From positions 1-47,716 of the forward strand of contig JANYDS010000041.1 in the NCBI GenBank assembly GCA_025363475.1: a stretch of 47,716 nt of DNA, read 5' to 3'. The DNA comes from Terriglobia bacterium (lineage in GTDB: Bacteria; Acidobacteriota; Terriglobia; Bryobacterales; Bryobacteraceae). Every line of letters begins with the position of its first letter. The stretch's first letter is position 1. The position numbers were made by a program, and so were the translations under genes. Below the pieces are notes generated by a model. It had not been told where the DNA came from. It did not search any database and was given only the letters and a program-made list of their open reading frames with translations. Of this stretch, positions 35,816 to 44,346 are shown piece by piece.

Positions 35816-35943
35816 GCGCTACTGCCAGCCTGTCCGCCCGCCCGCTCATCGAACGCGTTTACAGTGAAATTCTGGCCTTCACGGCCGAAGCACCGCAGTC
35901 TGACGACGTGACTATGCTCTCAGTGCGCCGCCCGCCCGAGTGA
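35816..35943 (+). pseudogene. Fragment duplicating the 3' end of the PP2C phosphatase gene
   Basis: The frame encodes ASLSARPLIERVYSEILA followed by FTAEAPQSDDVTMLSVRR and a TGA at 35941. It matches the last 40 codons of the SpoIIE/RsbU-type gene at 42785-42909, with long exact blocks and scattered substitutions, partly at third codon positions. No upstream part of the gene is present: homology starts abruptly next to the toxin-antitoxin promoter region. It is a remnant of a former copy, located directly upstream of the kinase-receiver-phosphatase operon. Confidence 0.85.
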
Positions 35944-36015
35944 TCAAGTCTGCGGGCTTTGTCAGGAATTCCAACTTGCACCGGTTCAACTCCTTCCAAA
36001 AATCCTCCAATCGGC

Positions 36016-36021
36016 TATACT
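36016..36021 (+). promoter_or_regulatory. Putative -10 box TATACT for the signalling operon
   Basis: GGCTATACT is followed by CGACGGAGACCCGCG and a TTG at 36037. GGAG at 36026-36029 is a proper ribosome site for that TTG, seven bases away. The -10 box sits close to the ribosome site, so any leader would be very short. Confidence 0.35.
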
Positions 36022-36036
36022 CGACGGAGACCCGCG

Positions 36037-39000
36037 TTGCGACTGCCCTCATCTCACGTCTCACGGCTGTTCCTCCCGCTCCTCGGCGCGCTGGGTTGCA
36101 TCTCCTTCGCCCAAACCGCCTTCGCCCAAACCAGCCCTGCACCACCGGCCTCCGGAAAAGCCCCTGCCGAAATCGGCATGCCCATAATCCGCAATTACAC
36201 ACAAAAAGATTACCAGGGCGGGCCGCAGGTCTGGAGTAGCGTCCAGGACAAGCGCGGCGTCCTCTACTTCGGTAACTCCAACGACAGCATCCTTGAGTAC
36301 GACGGCGTTACGTGGCGCAAAATTCCCCTTCCAACGGGCCCGACCCGTTCGCTCGCTATGGACGAAAACGGCCGTATCTGGGCCGGGCTGTTCGGCAACG
36401 TCGGCTACCTCGAACCCGATGCCAAAGGCGCCCTGCAATACGCCTCCCTGCTCGACAAAATCCCCCAAAATCAGCGTGCCTTTACCGATGTCTGGCAAAC
36501 CCTCGCCACCCCCCAGGGCCTCTTTTTCCGCGCCTATGAACGTCTGCTCCGCTGGGATGGCAAGCGCATGCAGACGTGGCCCACCGTCACCTCCTTTCAA
36601 GCTCTTTCCCTGGTGCGCGGCCATGTCTATACCGCCCAGGCTGGCCTCGGCCTGCAGGAAATCGTGGGTGACGAATTGCGCGCCGTTCCCGGCGGTGCGG
36701 CCTATACCGACTGGCTCAAACTCTTCCTCCACCCCTGGGACCCAAGCCATATTCTGGTCTCTTCCCGTGACCGGCTCCTCACCCTCTTCGATGGCGAAAA
36801 AGTCACTCCCTTCCCCACACAGGCCGACGCCTACCTGAAATCCTACGGCGTTTACATTTCGGTTCTGTTGCCGGACGGCGCAATCTGCGTCACCACTCTG
36901 CGCGGCGGTGCCGTCATCCTCGAACACGATGGACGCCTCCGCCGCATTATCAACACCGATGCCGGCCTGCTCACGCAAAACGTGCTGTCGGCCTTGTCCG
37001 ACCGCGACGGCGCGCTCTGGCTCGGCCAGGGTACCGGGATTTCCCGCGTTGAGGTCGATTCGCCCGTTTCCGTCTTCACCCGCACCTCGGTTGATACCAC
37101 GGCCCGCCACAACGGCGTTCTCTACGGAGCCACCGTGCTGGCGGGTGCCAACCCCGTCTTCCGCATTGTTTCCAACCCAGCCACCGGCCTGCCCGTGGTC
37201 CAGCCCCTTGCTGTGACTTTCTCCCAAGCATGGGATTTGTTGAATTTCCACGACCCTTCCGGTCGCTCCCCGGACCAGTTACTGGTTGCCGCGGTGGGCG
37301 GCATAGAGAAAGTTACCGGAGACACGGTTTCACCGGTCCCGCTCCCGTCCCTGGCCGGTCATAACAGCACCTATAAACTTCTGCAATCCAGGAAAACGCC
37401 GAACCGGGTGTACTCCGAAAATGAGGGTGCACTGGCCTCCATGCGCTGGGAAAAGACCTCCTGGGTAGATGAAGGAATAATCCCGATCCTCGGTAGACAG
37501 CCGCTTGTCGAAGATGCCCAGGGTGCCCTGTGGACTGCGGATTTCAACGGCAACGTCCAGCGCATCACACCCGGTCCCGGCAGAATGTCGGACTGGAAGC
37601 GGGAAACTCTTGGCGAAAAGGATGGCGTTCCCGGGCGGAAGCGAAACATGCCGGTTCTTGCTGCGGGCAGCCTCTATCTCTTACAAGACTCCTCCCAGGA
37701 GGCCCGGCGCTGGGACGAAGCCAGCCATCGCTTCGTGGTCGACAACCGTTTTCTCCTCCCTATACGAACGCTTAAATCAACGGCCAATTTCTTTGACATG
37801 CCCAATGGCGATGTGTGGTCCGGCAACGAAAGCGAAACCGAGACCCGCCTGGGCATTTTTCACCGGCAAGCGGACGGAACCTACCAGTTGGACGAAGAGT
37901 CGCCCCGTCAGTTCTCCTCGTTTCGTGGCAATAATAGTGGTCGCATGGAAAGCGATGGTTTGGTCTGGCTCACTACCATCGACGGCCTGCTCCGCTTCGA
38001 CCCCCGTGCCAAACCAGTGCGGTCGGCCAAGTTCAGCACGCTCGTCCGCCGCGTTACTACCGGCCGTGACGAGGCCTTTGGTGGTTTCACGCGGCCCGGC
38101 GCCGAACCGCTCAGCCTTTCGTATGCCGCAAACTCCCTTCACCTCGAGTTCGCCGCACCCGCCTACGGCGCGGAAGACGAAACCGTCTACCAGCATTTTC
38201 TGGAGGGCGTGGACAAAGACTGGTCCGACGGGACCAAGCAGAAGGACGTCAGCTACGGCGGCCTCGCGCCAGGGTCTTACCGCTTCCGTGTCAAGGCCCG
38301 CGCGCAGGACGGTCGCACCAGCGAAGAAGGTGTTTACCCCTTTACCGTACTGGCCCCCTGGTACCGCACCAGCATCGCCTATGCGCTTTACGGTCTGGCC
38401 TTCCTGCTGATCGGCTATGGTGCCCGCCAGCGCGTCATCGCCCGTGAGCGCGAAAAAAACCGCCGTGAAACCGAAACCCTGGAAGCCCAGGCCAAAGCCC
38501 TCGAAACTACAGTCGCCGAACGTACCCACGAAATCCGCCAGCAGGCCGATGAAATCGCCGCCCAGAAAGACGACCTGCAGCAGGCTTATGAGACCGTTGG
38601 TCTGCTCAGCGAAATTGGCCGCGAAATCACCGCCTCGCTCGATCTCGATACCATCCTGTTCAAACTCTACGAACGCGTCAACCAGCTGGTGGATGCAGGC
38701 GTCTTCGGTGTAGGCATCTACCGCCCCGAAAAGCACCTCATCGAATACACACTCGCCGTCGAAAACGGCAAGCGCTACACCCCCTATACCCGCGCTACCG
38801 AAGACAAGAACCAGTTTGCCGTCTGGTGTCTGGATAACCGCAAGCCCATCCTGATTAACGACGTCACAACCGAATACAAAAAATACATCCCGGTCTACCA
38901 GCACGGCAAGGGAGTTCTGGAAGACGGCACGCCCGCCCAGCCACCCGTATCCCTGATTTATCTGCCTCTGGTCGCCCAGGACCGCATTCTCGGGGTGCTC

Positions 39001-41073
39001 ACCGTGCAGAGCTTCCACCGCAACGCCTATACCGAACAACACCTCAGCCTGCTGCAGAATCTGGCCGCCTATACTTCCATCGCGCTCGATAACGCCGCCG
39101 CTTACCAGCGCATCAACCAGCGTGAGCGCGAGATCAGCGAACGCGCGGAGGAACTCGCCACCATTAACCGCATCACCCAGGCACTTTCCAGCCGCCTCGA
39201 CACCCACAGTCTTTTGCAGCTCGTGGGAGATGAGGTACGCGACGTCTTCCACGCCCAGATCGCCTACGTCTCACTGCTTGACCGCGCCAGCATGATGCTC
39301 AACTTCCCCTACTATTTCGGGGATACTTCCGAACCCCAGCCGTATGGCGCAGGCCTTGCATCACAGATCATTCGTACGGGCCAGCCGCTGCTCATCAATG
39401 AGGACATCGACAGCGCCCGTACCCGTCTCGGAGTGGAACAGCTGGGCCGGCGCGCCGCTTCCTATCTCGGCGTTCCCATTCCCGCAGGCAACGAAATCGA
39501 CGGAGTTATCAGCGTGCAGTCCACTGACGAAGAAGGCCGCTTCACCGAAGCCGACCAGAAACTGCTTTCCACCATCGCCGCGTCCGTGGGTGTGGCCCTC
39601 CACAACGCCCGGCTCTTTGAAGAAACCCGCCTTGCCCGCGCCGTCGCGGAAGAAGCGGATGCAGCCAAGAGTTCCTTCCTCTCCACCGTCAGCCACGAAC
39701 TCCGTACTCCGCTCACCAGCGTGCTCGGCTTTGCTAAAATCATCCGTCGCCGCCTCGATGAACTCCTGTTCCCCCTCATCCCCGACGAAGACAAGAAGGT
39801 TGCCCGTGCCAAGAAGCAGGTGGTCGAAAACCTCGATGTCGTCGTCAGCGAAGGCGAACGGCTAACCAAACTCATTGATGACGTCCTGGATCTCGCCAAG
39901 ATTGAAGCCGGAAAATTCACCTGGAACCTGGGGCCTGTATCCGTGGCCGAAGTCATCGAGCGCGCTTCCGCCGCCACGTCCTCTCTGCTGGAAGGCAAGA
40001 AGCTAAACCTCGTCAAAGACATCGAATCGGGCCTCCCGATTGTTAACGCCGATAGTGACCGCCTCATTCAGGTGGTCATCAACCTCATCTCCAACGCCGT
40101 CAAGTTCACCGACTCGGGCTCCGTTACCTGCGCAGCCCGCCTGCGCGACGGCGAAATCATCGTCAGTATCATCGATTCCGGCATCGGCATCGCCCCTGAA
40201 GACCAGCCCAAAGTCTTCGAAAAATTCAAGCAGGTGGGAGATACGCTCACCGATAAGCCCAAAGGCACGGGTCTCGGTCTGCCCATCTGCCGCGAGATCG
40301 TCGAGTACCACGGTGGCCGTATCTGGGTCGAAAGCGAACCGGGCAAGGGAAGTACCTTCTCCTTCGCGCTGCCCGTCCAGCCCGGTGCCGTTTCCACCGC
40401 GTCCCGCAGTATCAATATCGAAGCACTGGTGCGCCAGCTCAAAGAGAAGATCGCGGGCGAACAGCCACGCAGCAAATCTATCCTGGTCGTCGATGATGAT
40501 CCCAACATCCGCTCCCTGCTGCAACAGGAATTCACCGAAGCCGGCTACAGCGTGCGCCTGGCCGAAAACGGACGCGAAGCCCTGCAGCGTATTCGCGAAG
40601 AAACTCCAGGTCTGGTTGTTCTCGACGTGATGATGCCTGAGATGAATGGCTTCGACGTGGCCGCGGTGCTCAAGAACGACCCTGCCACCATGGACATCCC
40701 GATCATCATCCTGTCCATCGTTGAAGACAAGGAACGCGGCTTCCGCCTCGGCGTCGATCGCTACCTCACCAAACCTATCGATACCGAATCGCTGTTCCGC
40801 GAAGTCGGCACGCTGCTCAACCAGGGCAAGTCCAGGAAGAAGGTGATGGTGGTTGACGAAGACGCCTCCGCCGTCAAGACGCTGACTGAAGTCCTCACCA
40901 CCGGCGGTTATCACGTCGTTGAATCCAACGGCGCGGAAATGGTTGCGAAGGCCGTCTCCAGCAAACCCGACATCATCATTCTCAGTTCGCTTCTTTCCAG
41001 CCAGCAGGATGCAATCCGCTCCCTGCGTTTTGAAAAGGGCCTCGAAAACGTGTTGTTCCTGATCTACCAGTAA
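36037..41073 (+). CDS. Hybrid sensor histidine kinase with propeller, two GAF domains and two receivers
   Basis: A 1678-aa protein started at TTG 36037, chosen for the GGAG site and because it puts a signal-like segment (RLFLPLLGALGCISFAQTAFA) first. In order: two-component-type propeller (to about residue 690), Y_Y_Y domain (about 690-775), one membrane helix (about 778-800), coiled coil, GAF (about 862-1022), GAF (about 1042-1198), HisKA with His1220 (SHELRTPLTSVLGF), HATPase (N1349; DSGIGIAP near 1380), receiver with Asp1530 (LDVMMPEMNG), and a second, short receiver-like domain (about 1600-1678) with Ser1650 where the phospho-Asp should be. The extracytoplasmic propeller suggests sensing of a glycan or protein. 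It starts an operon with a receiver and a phosphatase. Confidence 0.9.
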   Translation: MRLPSSHVSRLFLPLLGALGCISFAQTAFAQTSPAPPASGKAPAEIGMPIIRNYTQKDYQGGPQVWSSVQDKRGVLYFGNSNDSILEYDGVTWRKIPLPTGPTRSLAMDENGRIWAGLFGNVGYLEPDAKGALQYASLLDKIPQNQRAFTDVWQTLATPQGLFFRAYERLLRWDGKRMQTWPTVTSFQALSLVRGHVYTAQAGLGLQEIVGDELRAVPGGAAYTDWLKLFLHPWDPSHILVSSRDRLLTLFDGEKVTPFPTQADAYLKSYGVYISVLLPDGAICVTTLRGGAVILEHDGRLRRIINTDAGLLTQNVLSALSDRDGALWLGQGTGISRVEVDSPVSVFTRTSVDTTARHNGVLYGATVLAGANPVFRIVSNPATGLPVVQPLAVTFSQAWDLLNFHDPSGRSPDQLLVAAVGGIEKVTGDTVSPVPLPSLAGHNSTYKLLQSRKTPNRVYSENEGALASMRWEKTSWVDEGIIPILGRQPLVEDAQGALWTADFNGNVQRITPGPGRMSDWKRETLGEKDGVPGRKRNMPVLAAGSLYLLQDSSQEARRWDEASHRFVVDNRFLLPIRTLKSTANFFDMPNGDVWSGNESETETRLGIFHRQADGTYQLDEESPRQFSSFRGNNSGRMESDGLVWLTTIDGLLRFDPRAKPVRSAKFSTLVRRVTTGRDEAFGGFTRPGAEPLSLSYAANSLHLEFAAPAYGAEDETVYQHFLEGVDKDWSDGTKQKDVSYGGLAPGSYRFRVKARAQDGRTSEEGVYPFTVLAPWYRTSIAYALYGLAFLLIGYGARQRVIAREREKNRRETETLEAQAKALETTVAERTHEIRQQADEIAAQKDDLQQAYETVGLLSEIGREITASLDLDTILFKLYERVNQLVDAGVFGVGIYRPEKHLIEYTLAVENGKRYTPYTRATEDKNQFAVWCLDNRKPILINDVTTEYKKYIPVYQHGKGVLEDGTPAQPPVSLIYLPLVAQDRILGVLTVQSFHRNAYTEQHLSLLQNLAAYTSIALDNAAAYQRINQREREISERAEELATINRITQALSSRLDTHSLLQLVGDEVRDVFHAQIAYVSLLDRASMMLNFPYYFGDTSEPQPYGAGLASQIIRTGQPLLINEDIDSARTRLGVEQLGRRAASYLGVPIPAGNEIDGVISVQSTDEEGRFTEADQKLLSTIAASVGVALHNARLFEETRLARAVAEEADAAKSSFLSTVSHELRTPLTSVLGFAKIIRRRLDELLFPLIPDEDKKVARAKKQVVENLDVVVSEGERLTKLIDDVLDLAKIEAGKFTWNLGPVSVAEVIERASAATSSLLEGKKLNLVKDIESGLPIVNADSDRLIQVVINLISNAVKFTDSGSVTCAARLRDGEIIVSIIDSGIGIAPEDQPKVFEKFKQVGDTLTDKPKGTGLGLPICREIVEYHGGRIWVESEPGKGSTFSFALPVQPGAVSTASRSINIEALVRQLKEKIAGEQPRSKSILVVDDDPNIRSLLQQEFTEAGYSVRLAENGREALQRIREETPGLVVLDVMMPEMNGFDVAAVLKNDPATMDIPIIILSIVEDKERGFRLGVDRYLTKPIDTESLFREVGTLLNQGKSRKKVMVVDEDASAVKTLTEVLTTGGYHVVESNGAEMVAKAVSSKPDIIILSSLLSSQQDAIRSLRFEKGLENVLFLIYQ

Positions 41074-41081
41074 AGAATCCC

Positions 41082-41453
41082 ATGAAGATCCTGATTGTTG
41101 ACGACGAACCCTATCTGCGCATGCTCATCCAGCAGACGCTCGAAGAACTGGAAGACGAAGGCGTGGAACTGCTCACCGCCACCAACGGGGAGGAAGCGCT
41201 GGCCACCATTCAGGCAGAAAACCCCAACCTCGTTTTCCTTGACGTCATGATGCCGAAGAAGAACGGCTTCGATGTCTGCAACGCGGTCAAGAACGAACTG
41301 GGTATGAGCCACGTCCATATCATTCTCTTAACCGCGAAGGGCCAGGAGTTCGACCGCCAGCGCGGCCAGGAAGTGGGCGCGGATCTGTACATGACCAAGC
41401 CCTTCGATCCCGACGCGCTCCTCGAAAAAGCCCGCGCCGTTCTCGGCATCTGA
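41082..41453 (+). CDS. Single-domain response regulator
   Basis: A 123-aa receiver with the full acidic pocket (Asp8, Asp9), phospho-acceptor Asp54 in VFLDVMMPKKNGFD and the conserved Lys106 in YMTKPFD. There is no output domain. It follows the kinase by eight bases and precedes the phosphatase gene by seven, so it probably relays phosphate or controls the phosphatase by contact. The nearby degenerate receiver in the kinase suggests that this separate receiver took over that role. Confidence 0.92.
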   Translation: MKILIVDDEPYLRMLIQQTLEELEDEGVELLTATNGEEALATIQAENPNLVFLDVMMPKKNGFDVCNAVKNELGMSHVHIILLTAKGQEFDRQRGQEVGADLYMTKPFDPDALLEKARAVLGI

Positions 41454-41460
41454 CACCGCC

Positions 41461-42909
41461 ATGGCCGGTCTGAAGCTCAAATCTCTGCTGGGTCCCGTCC
41501 GCCTTTTATTGGAAACGTTGCCGGGGGGGATAGCCATCCATGACGCGTCTGGTAATCTGCTGCTGGGCACCGCATCCGCCGCCGGTCAAACTACTCCCAT
41601 CTACTTTGGGGAAACCCTGCTGGGCTCAGTTTCCGGCGATGCCGCCGCAGCCGTCGGTGATCTGATCAACCATCTGGTCGCCGCCGAATCCGGGCGCCGT
41701 GCTCTGGCTTCAGAAGTGCTGCACCTGTACCGCGAAGTGCATCTCATCGACCAGCTTTCCGAACAGCTTACCGCGCTGCTCGATCCCGCTGCCGTAGGCC
41801 GCTCCGCGCTCGGCCAGGCCCAACGGCTGATCTCCGCCACCGGCGGCAGCATTATTCTGCGCGATGCCACCGACAATTCGCTGCGGATCGTTGCTACTCA
41901 CGGTGAGGGCGCCGAGCCTTCAGCTTTTGTCGAAGCCGTCCTCGAACGCGGTATCGCCGAGATTCGCGACGATTTTCTGTGTGCACCCCTCCGCGCCAAG
42001 CAACACACAGTCGGCGCCATACTTCTGACCAACAATTCCGGCCGGCCTTATACCGCCGCCGACCTGAAACTGCTCAATACCATCGCCCTGCAAACCGCTG
42101 CCGCCATTGAGAACTCCACTCTGGCTGCCGAAATGGTGGATGCCGCCCGCGACCGCGAACAACTGGCAGCCATCCACCGTGAACTCGAAACCGCCCGCAC
42201 CATCCAGCACTCGCTGGTGCCACGCGTCTTTCCGCCTTTCCCTGATCGCCACGACTTCGATCTCCACGCCCAAATGACCTCGGCTCGTGCCGTCGGCGGC
42301 GACTTTTTCGATTTCTTCCTCATCGACCAGGATCATCTGGGCGTTGTCGTCGGCGACGTATCCGGCAAGGGCACTGCTTCGGCGCTGTTCATGGCCGTTA
42401 CCCGCACTCATATCAAGACCAACGCCCTGCGCGGCATCAGCCCGTCCGCGTGCCTCATCGAGGTTAACCAGGCACTGGTGGCCGATAAGGCCTCGTCCAT
42501 GTTTGCCACCTGTTTTTATGGCATTCTTAACACCCGCACGGGTCAACTGGAGTTCTGTAACGCAGGTCACAACCCGCCTTACCTGGTTCGCGCTTCGGGT
42601 GCCGTCGAAATCATGCCTGAAGCCAGCGGTCCCCCGCTCGGCATGTTTCCTTTCAAGGACTATTCGGGCGGCGTCGCACAACTGAACCCTGGCGATGGAC
42701 TCTTCCTCTTCACCGATGGTGTTTCCGAAGCCAATAACTGTGACCTCGACGACTTCACCGATGAACGGCTGGTCGCGGTCCTCGGCGCGTCTGCCAGCCT
42801 GTCCGCCCGCGCTCTCATCGAACACGTTTACAGCGAGATCCTTGCCTTCACGGCCGAAGCACCGCAGTCTGACGACATCACCATGCTTTCAGTGCGCCGC
42901 ACGCGGTGA
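41461..42909 (+). CDS. GAF-PP2C (SpoIIE/RsbU-type) serine phosphatase
   Basis: A 482-aa cytoplasmic protein: an N-terminal part, a GAF-like domain (about residues 90-225, STGGSIILRDATDNSLRIVATH-like strand, cut here), a short helical linker (ELETARTIQHSLVPRVFP) and a PP2C domain with GGDFFDF (Asp281) and DVSGKGTASALFM (Asp299), ending FTAEAPQSDDITMLSVRR. Such phosphatases act on anti-sigma antagonists (STAS proteins) in partner switching. No STAS or anti-sigma gene is in this window. Its last 40 codons recur as a fragment upstream of the kinase gene. Confidence 0.9.
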   Translation: MAGLKLKSLLGPVRLLLETLPGGIAIHDASGNLLLGTASAAGQTTPIYFGETLLGSVSGDAAAAVGDLINHLVAAESGRRALASEVLHLYREVHLIDQLSEQLTALLDPAAVGRSALGQAQRLISATGGSIILRDATDNSLRIVATHGEGAEPSAFVEAVLERGIAEIRDDFLCAPLRAKQHTVGAILLTNNSGRPYTAADLKLLNTIALQTAAAIENSTLAAEMVDAARDREQLAAIHRELETARTIQHSLVPRVFPPFPDRHDFDLHAQMTSARAVGGDFFDFFLIDQDHLGVVVGDVSGKGTASALFMAVTRTHIKTNALRGISPSACLIEVNQALVADKASSMFATCFYGILNTRTGQLEFCNAGHNPPYLVRASGAVEIMPEASGPPLGMFPFKDYSGGVAQLNPGDGLFLFTDGVSEANNCDLDDFTDERLVAVLGASASLSARALIEHVYSEILAFTAEAPQSDDITMLSVRRTR

Positions 42910-43545
42910 CTACTTGAGTTCAACCGCAATTCTGTCAGCAGGCTGGTCCCCGATGTTCTGTTCCGTATGCGTCCCGGGGCCCGACATGCGAACCTCATCC
43001 GCTTTCGCACCAGTCTGATCGTTCAGATAAACCACCACCCGGTTCAGAAAGTGTTCGTGCGATTCGCCCTTATCGTGCGCATCGTAATGGACCCGCAGCA
43101 CCCTCACCTGGTCATTTTCAAATTCCACCTTGTAATGCTTCGCATCCACCACCACCGGATCCAGTTTCGAAACCGGTGCCGGGCCCGCCGGCTTGCCCTT
43201 CAGGTCAACCTCCAGAATCCGAATCGTATGATCGCTGATGTTTTCGGCGACATAGGCACCACTCGCCGGGCGCCAGCGCACGTCACCGCGATGAAACTCA
43301 ATGTTTTGCACCGCGTCATTGCCTTCCTTGCGCGTCATGACACCGTTATCCAGATAAATCAAAACGCGATTAGTCGCATGGCCAGTCCGCGAAGGCGAGG
43401 GGGTGCGGGGCAACAGCGTGGCGATATAGGCACGCGCCTGCGGCGTGTCAACCTTGTTCGCGATCGCCGCAGCAGCGGGGGGATTCTGCGCTCGCATGCT
43501 GGCAGCGCTTACAACGATGAAGAGAGCAATAGACAGGGTTCGCAT
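42910..43545 (-). CDS. Secreted protein with two cupin-like halves
   Basis: A 211-aa protein with a signal peptide (MRTLSIALFIVVSAASMRAQ); a slightly earlier ATG at 43560 is also possible. The mature part has two similar blocks: NRVLIYLDNGVMTRKEGND with GDVRWRPASGAYVAENISD, and VRVLRVHYDAHDKGESHEHF with NRVVVYLND, then GPGTHTEQNIGDQPADRIAVEL. This looks like a duplicated cupin barrel; His residues in the second half could bind metal. No function is assigned. It converges with the phosphatase gene, whose TGA touches its stop. Confidence 0.7.
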   Translation of the reverse strand: MRTLSIALFIVVSAASMRAQNPPAAAAIANKVDTPQARAYIATLLPRTPSPSRTGHATNRVLIYLDNGVMTRKEGNDAVQNIEFHRGDVRWRPASGAYVAENISDHTIRILEVDLKGKPAGPAPVSKLDPVVVDAKHYKVEFENDQVRVLRVHYDAHDKGESHEHFLNRVVVYLNDQTGAKADEVRMSGPGTHTEQNIGDQPADRIAVELK

Positions 43546-43633
43546 AGAGGGCCAGCCCATACTTTCACGAAAGACCAGCGCTGTCAATCCGCAGAACGCC
43601 CTGAGACATGTTAATATCCATGCAGTTTTCGCC

Positions 43634-44341
43634 ATGCCCATGCCCAAACAATTTCCGCCTTCCCAGGAACGGCGATCATTTCTGAAGTCCGTGAACACCA
43701 GGCTCGCTTCCCTCGCAGCCCTGGCAGTCGGAGGCGCCGCATTAGCGAAGGCGCAAACCGCCACCACCCGCTGGGAGCCCGCCCGCCATGACAAAGATGA
43801 CTGGCTGGACAAAATCCCCGGCAAACACCGCCTGGTCTTCGACACCACCACCCCCGATGGTCTCGGCGACGCCCTCGCCTTCGCCGCCAATTACATCCGC
43901 GCGAACCGCACCGACTACGGTCTGCAAAACAGCGATCTCGCCGTGGTCATCGTAGTGCGCCACCGCTCCACTCCGTTCGCTTATTCCGACGCTATCTGGG
44001 CCAAATACGCAGCACCCATCGCCGCGCGCATCAAATTTCAAGACCCACGAAATAACCAGATCGCGAAGCAAAACGTCTACAATTTCGACGACTACGGTGA
44101 CTTGCTGCAGAATCGCGGAGTCACATTGGATGCGGTTTCCCAAATGGGCATCCAACTCGCAGTTTGTTCCTCTTCCACCCGTGCCACAGCAGGTGTCATC
44201 GCTGCAGCAACCGGCGGCAAAGTCGACGAGATCAACGCCGAACTCATCGCCAGCATTGCACCCTGGTCGCATATGGTGCCAGCCGGCATCGTCGCAGTCA
44301 ACCGCGCCCAGGAGCGCGGTTATTCTCTCGCAAAGGCTTGA
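43634..44341 (+). CDS. Tat-exported DsrE-family-like protein
   Basis: A 235-aa protein with a twin-arginine signal (ERRSFLKSVNTRLASL followed by AALAVGGAALAKA; RR at 13-14). The mature domain resembles DsrE/DsrF-type sulfur carriers: HRLVFDTTTPDGLGDALAFA, LAVVIVVRHRSTPFAY, and MGIQLAVCSSSTRA with a single Cys178 at the position expected for a sulfur-carrying residue. Members move sulfur in relay systems; exported ones are less studied. It is five bases upstream of the sulfurtransferase-like fusion gene, with which it is surely co-transcribed. Confidence 0.75.
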   Translation: MPMPKQFPPSQERRSFLKSVNTRLASLAALAVGGAALAKAQTATTRWEPARHDKDDWLDKIPGKHRLVFDTTTPDGLGDALAFAANYIRANRTDYGLQNSDLAVVIVVRHRSTPFAYSDAIWAKYAAPIAARIKFQDPRNNQIAKQNVYNFDDYGDLLQNRGVTLDAVSQMGIQLAVCSSSTRATAGVIAAATGGKVDEINAELIASIAPWSHMVPAGIVAVNRAQERGYSLAKA

Positions 44342-44346
44342 TAGTT

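Noticed and set aside
36061-39252. Long open frames of 396 and 491 codons on the minus strand within the kinase gene
   Set aside because: They are antisense shadows produced by codon bias; the plus-strand frame has clear kinase, GAF and propeller motifs, the minus frames have none.
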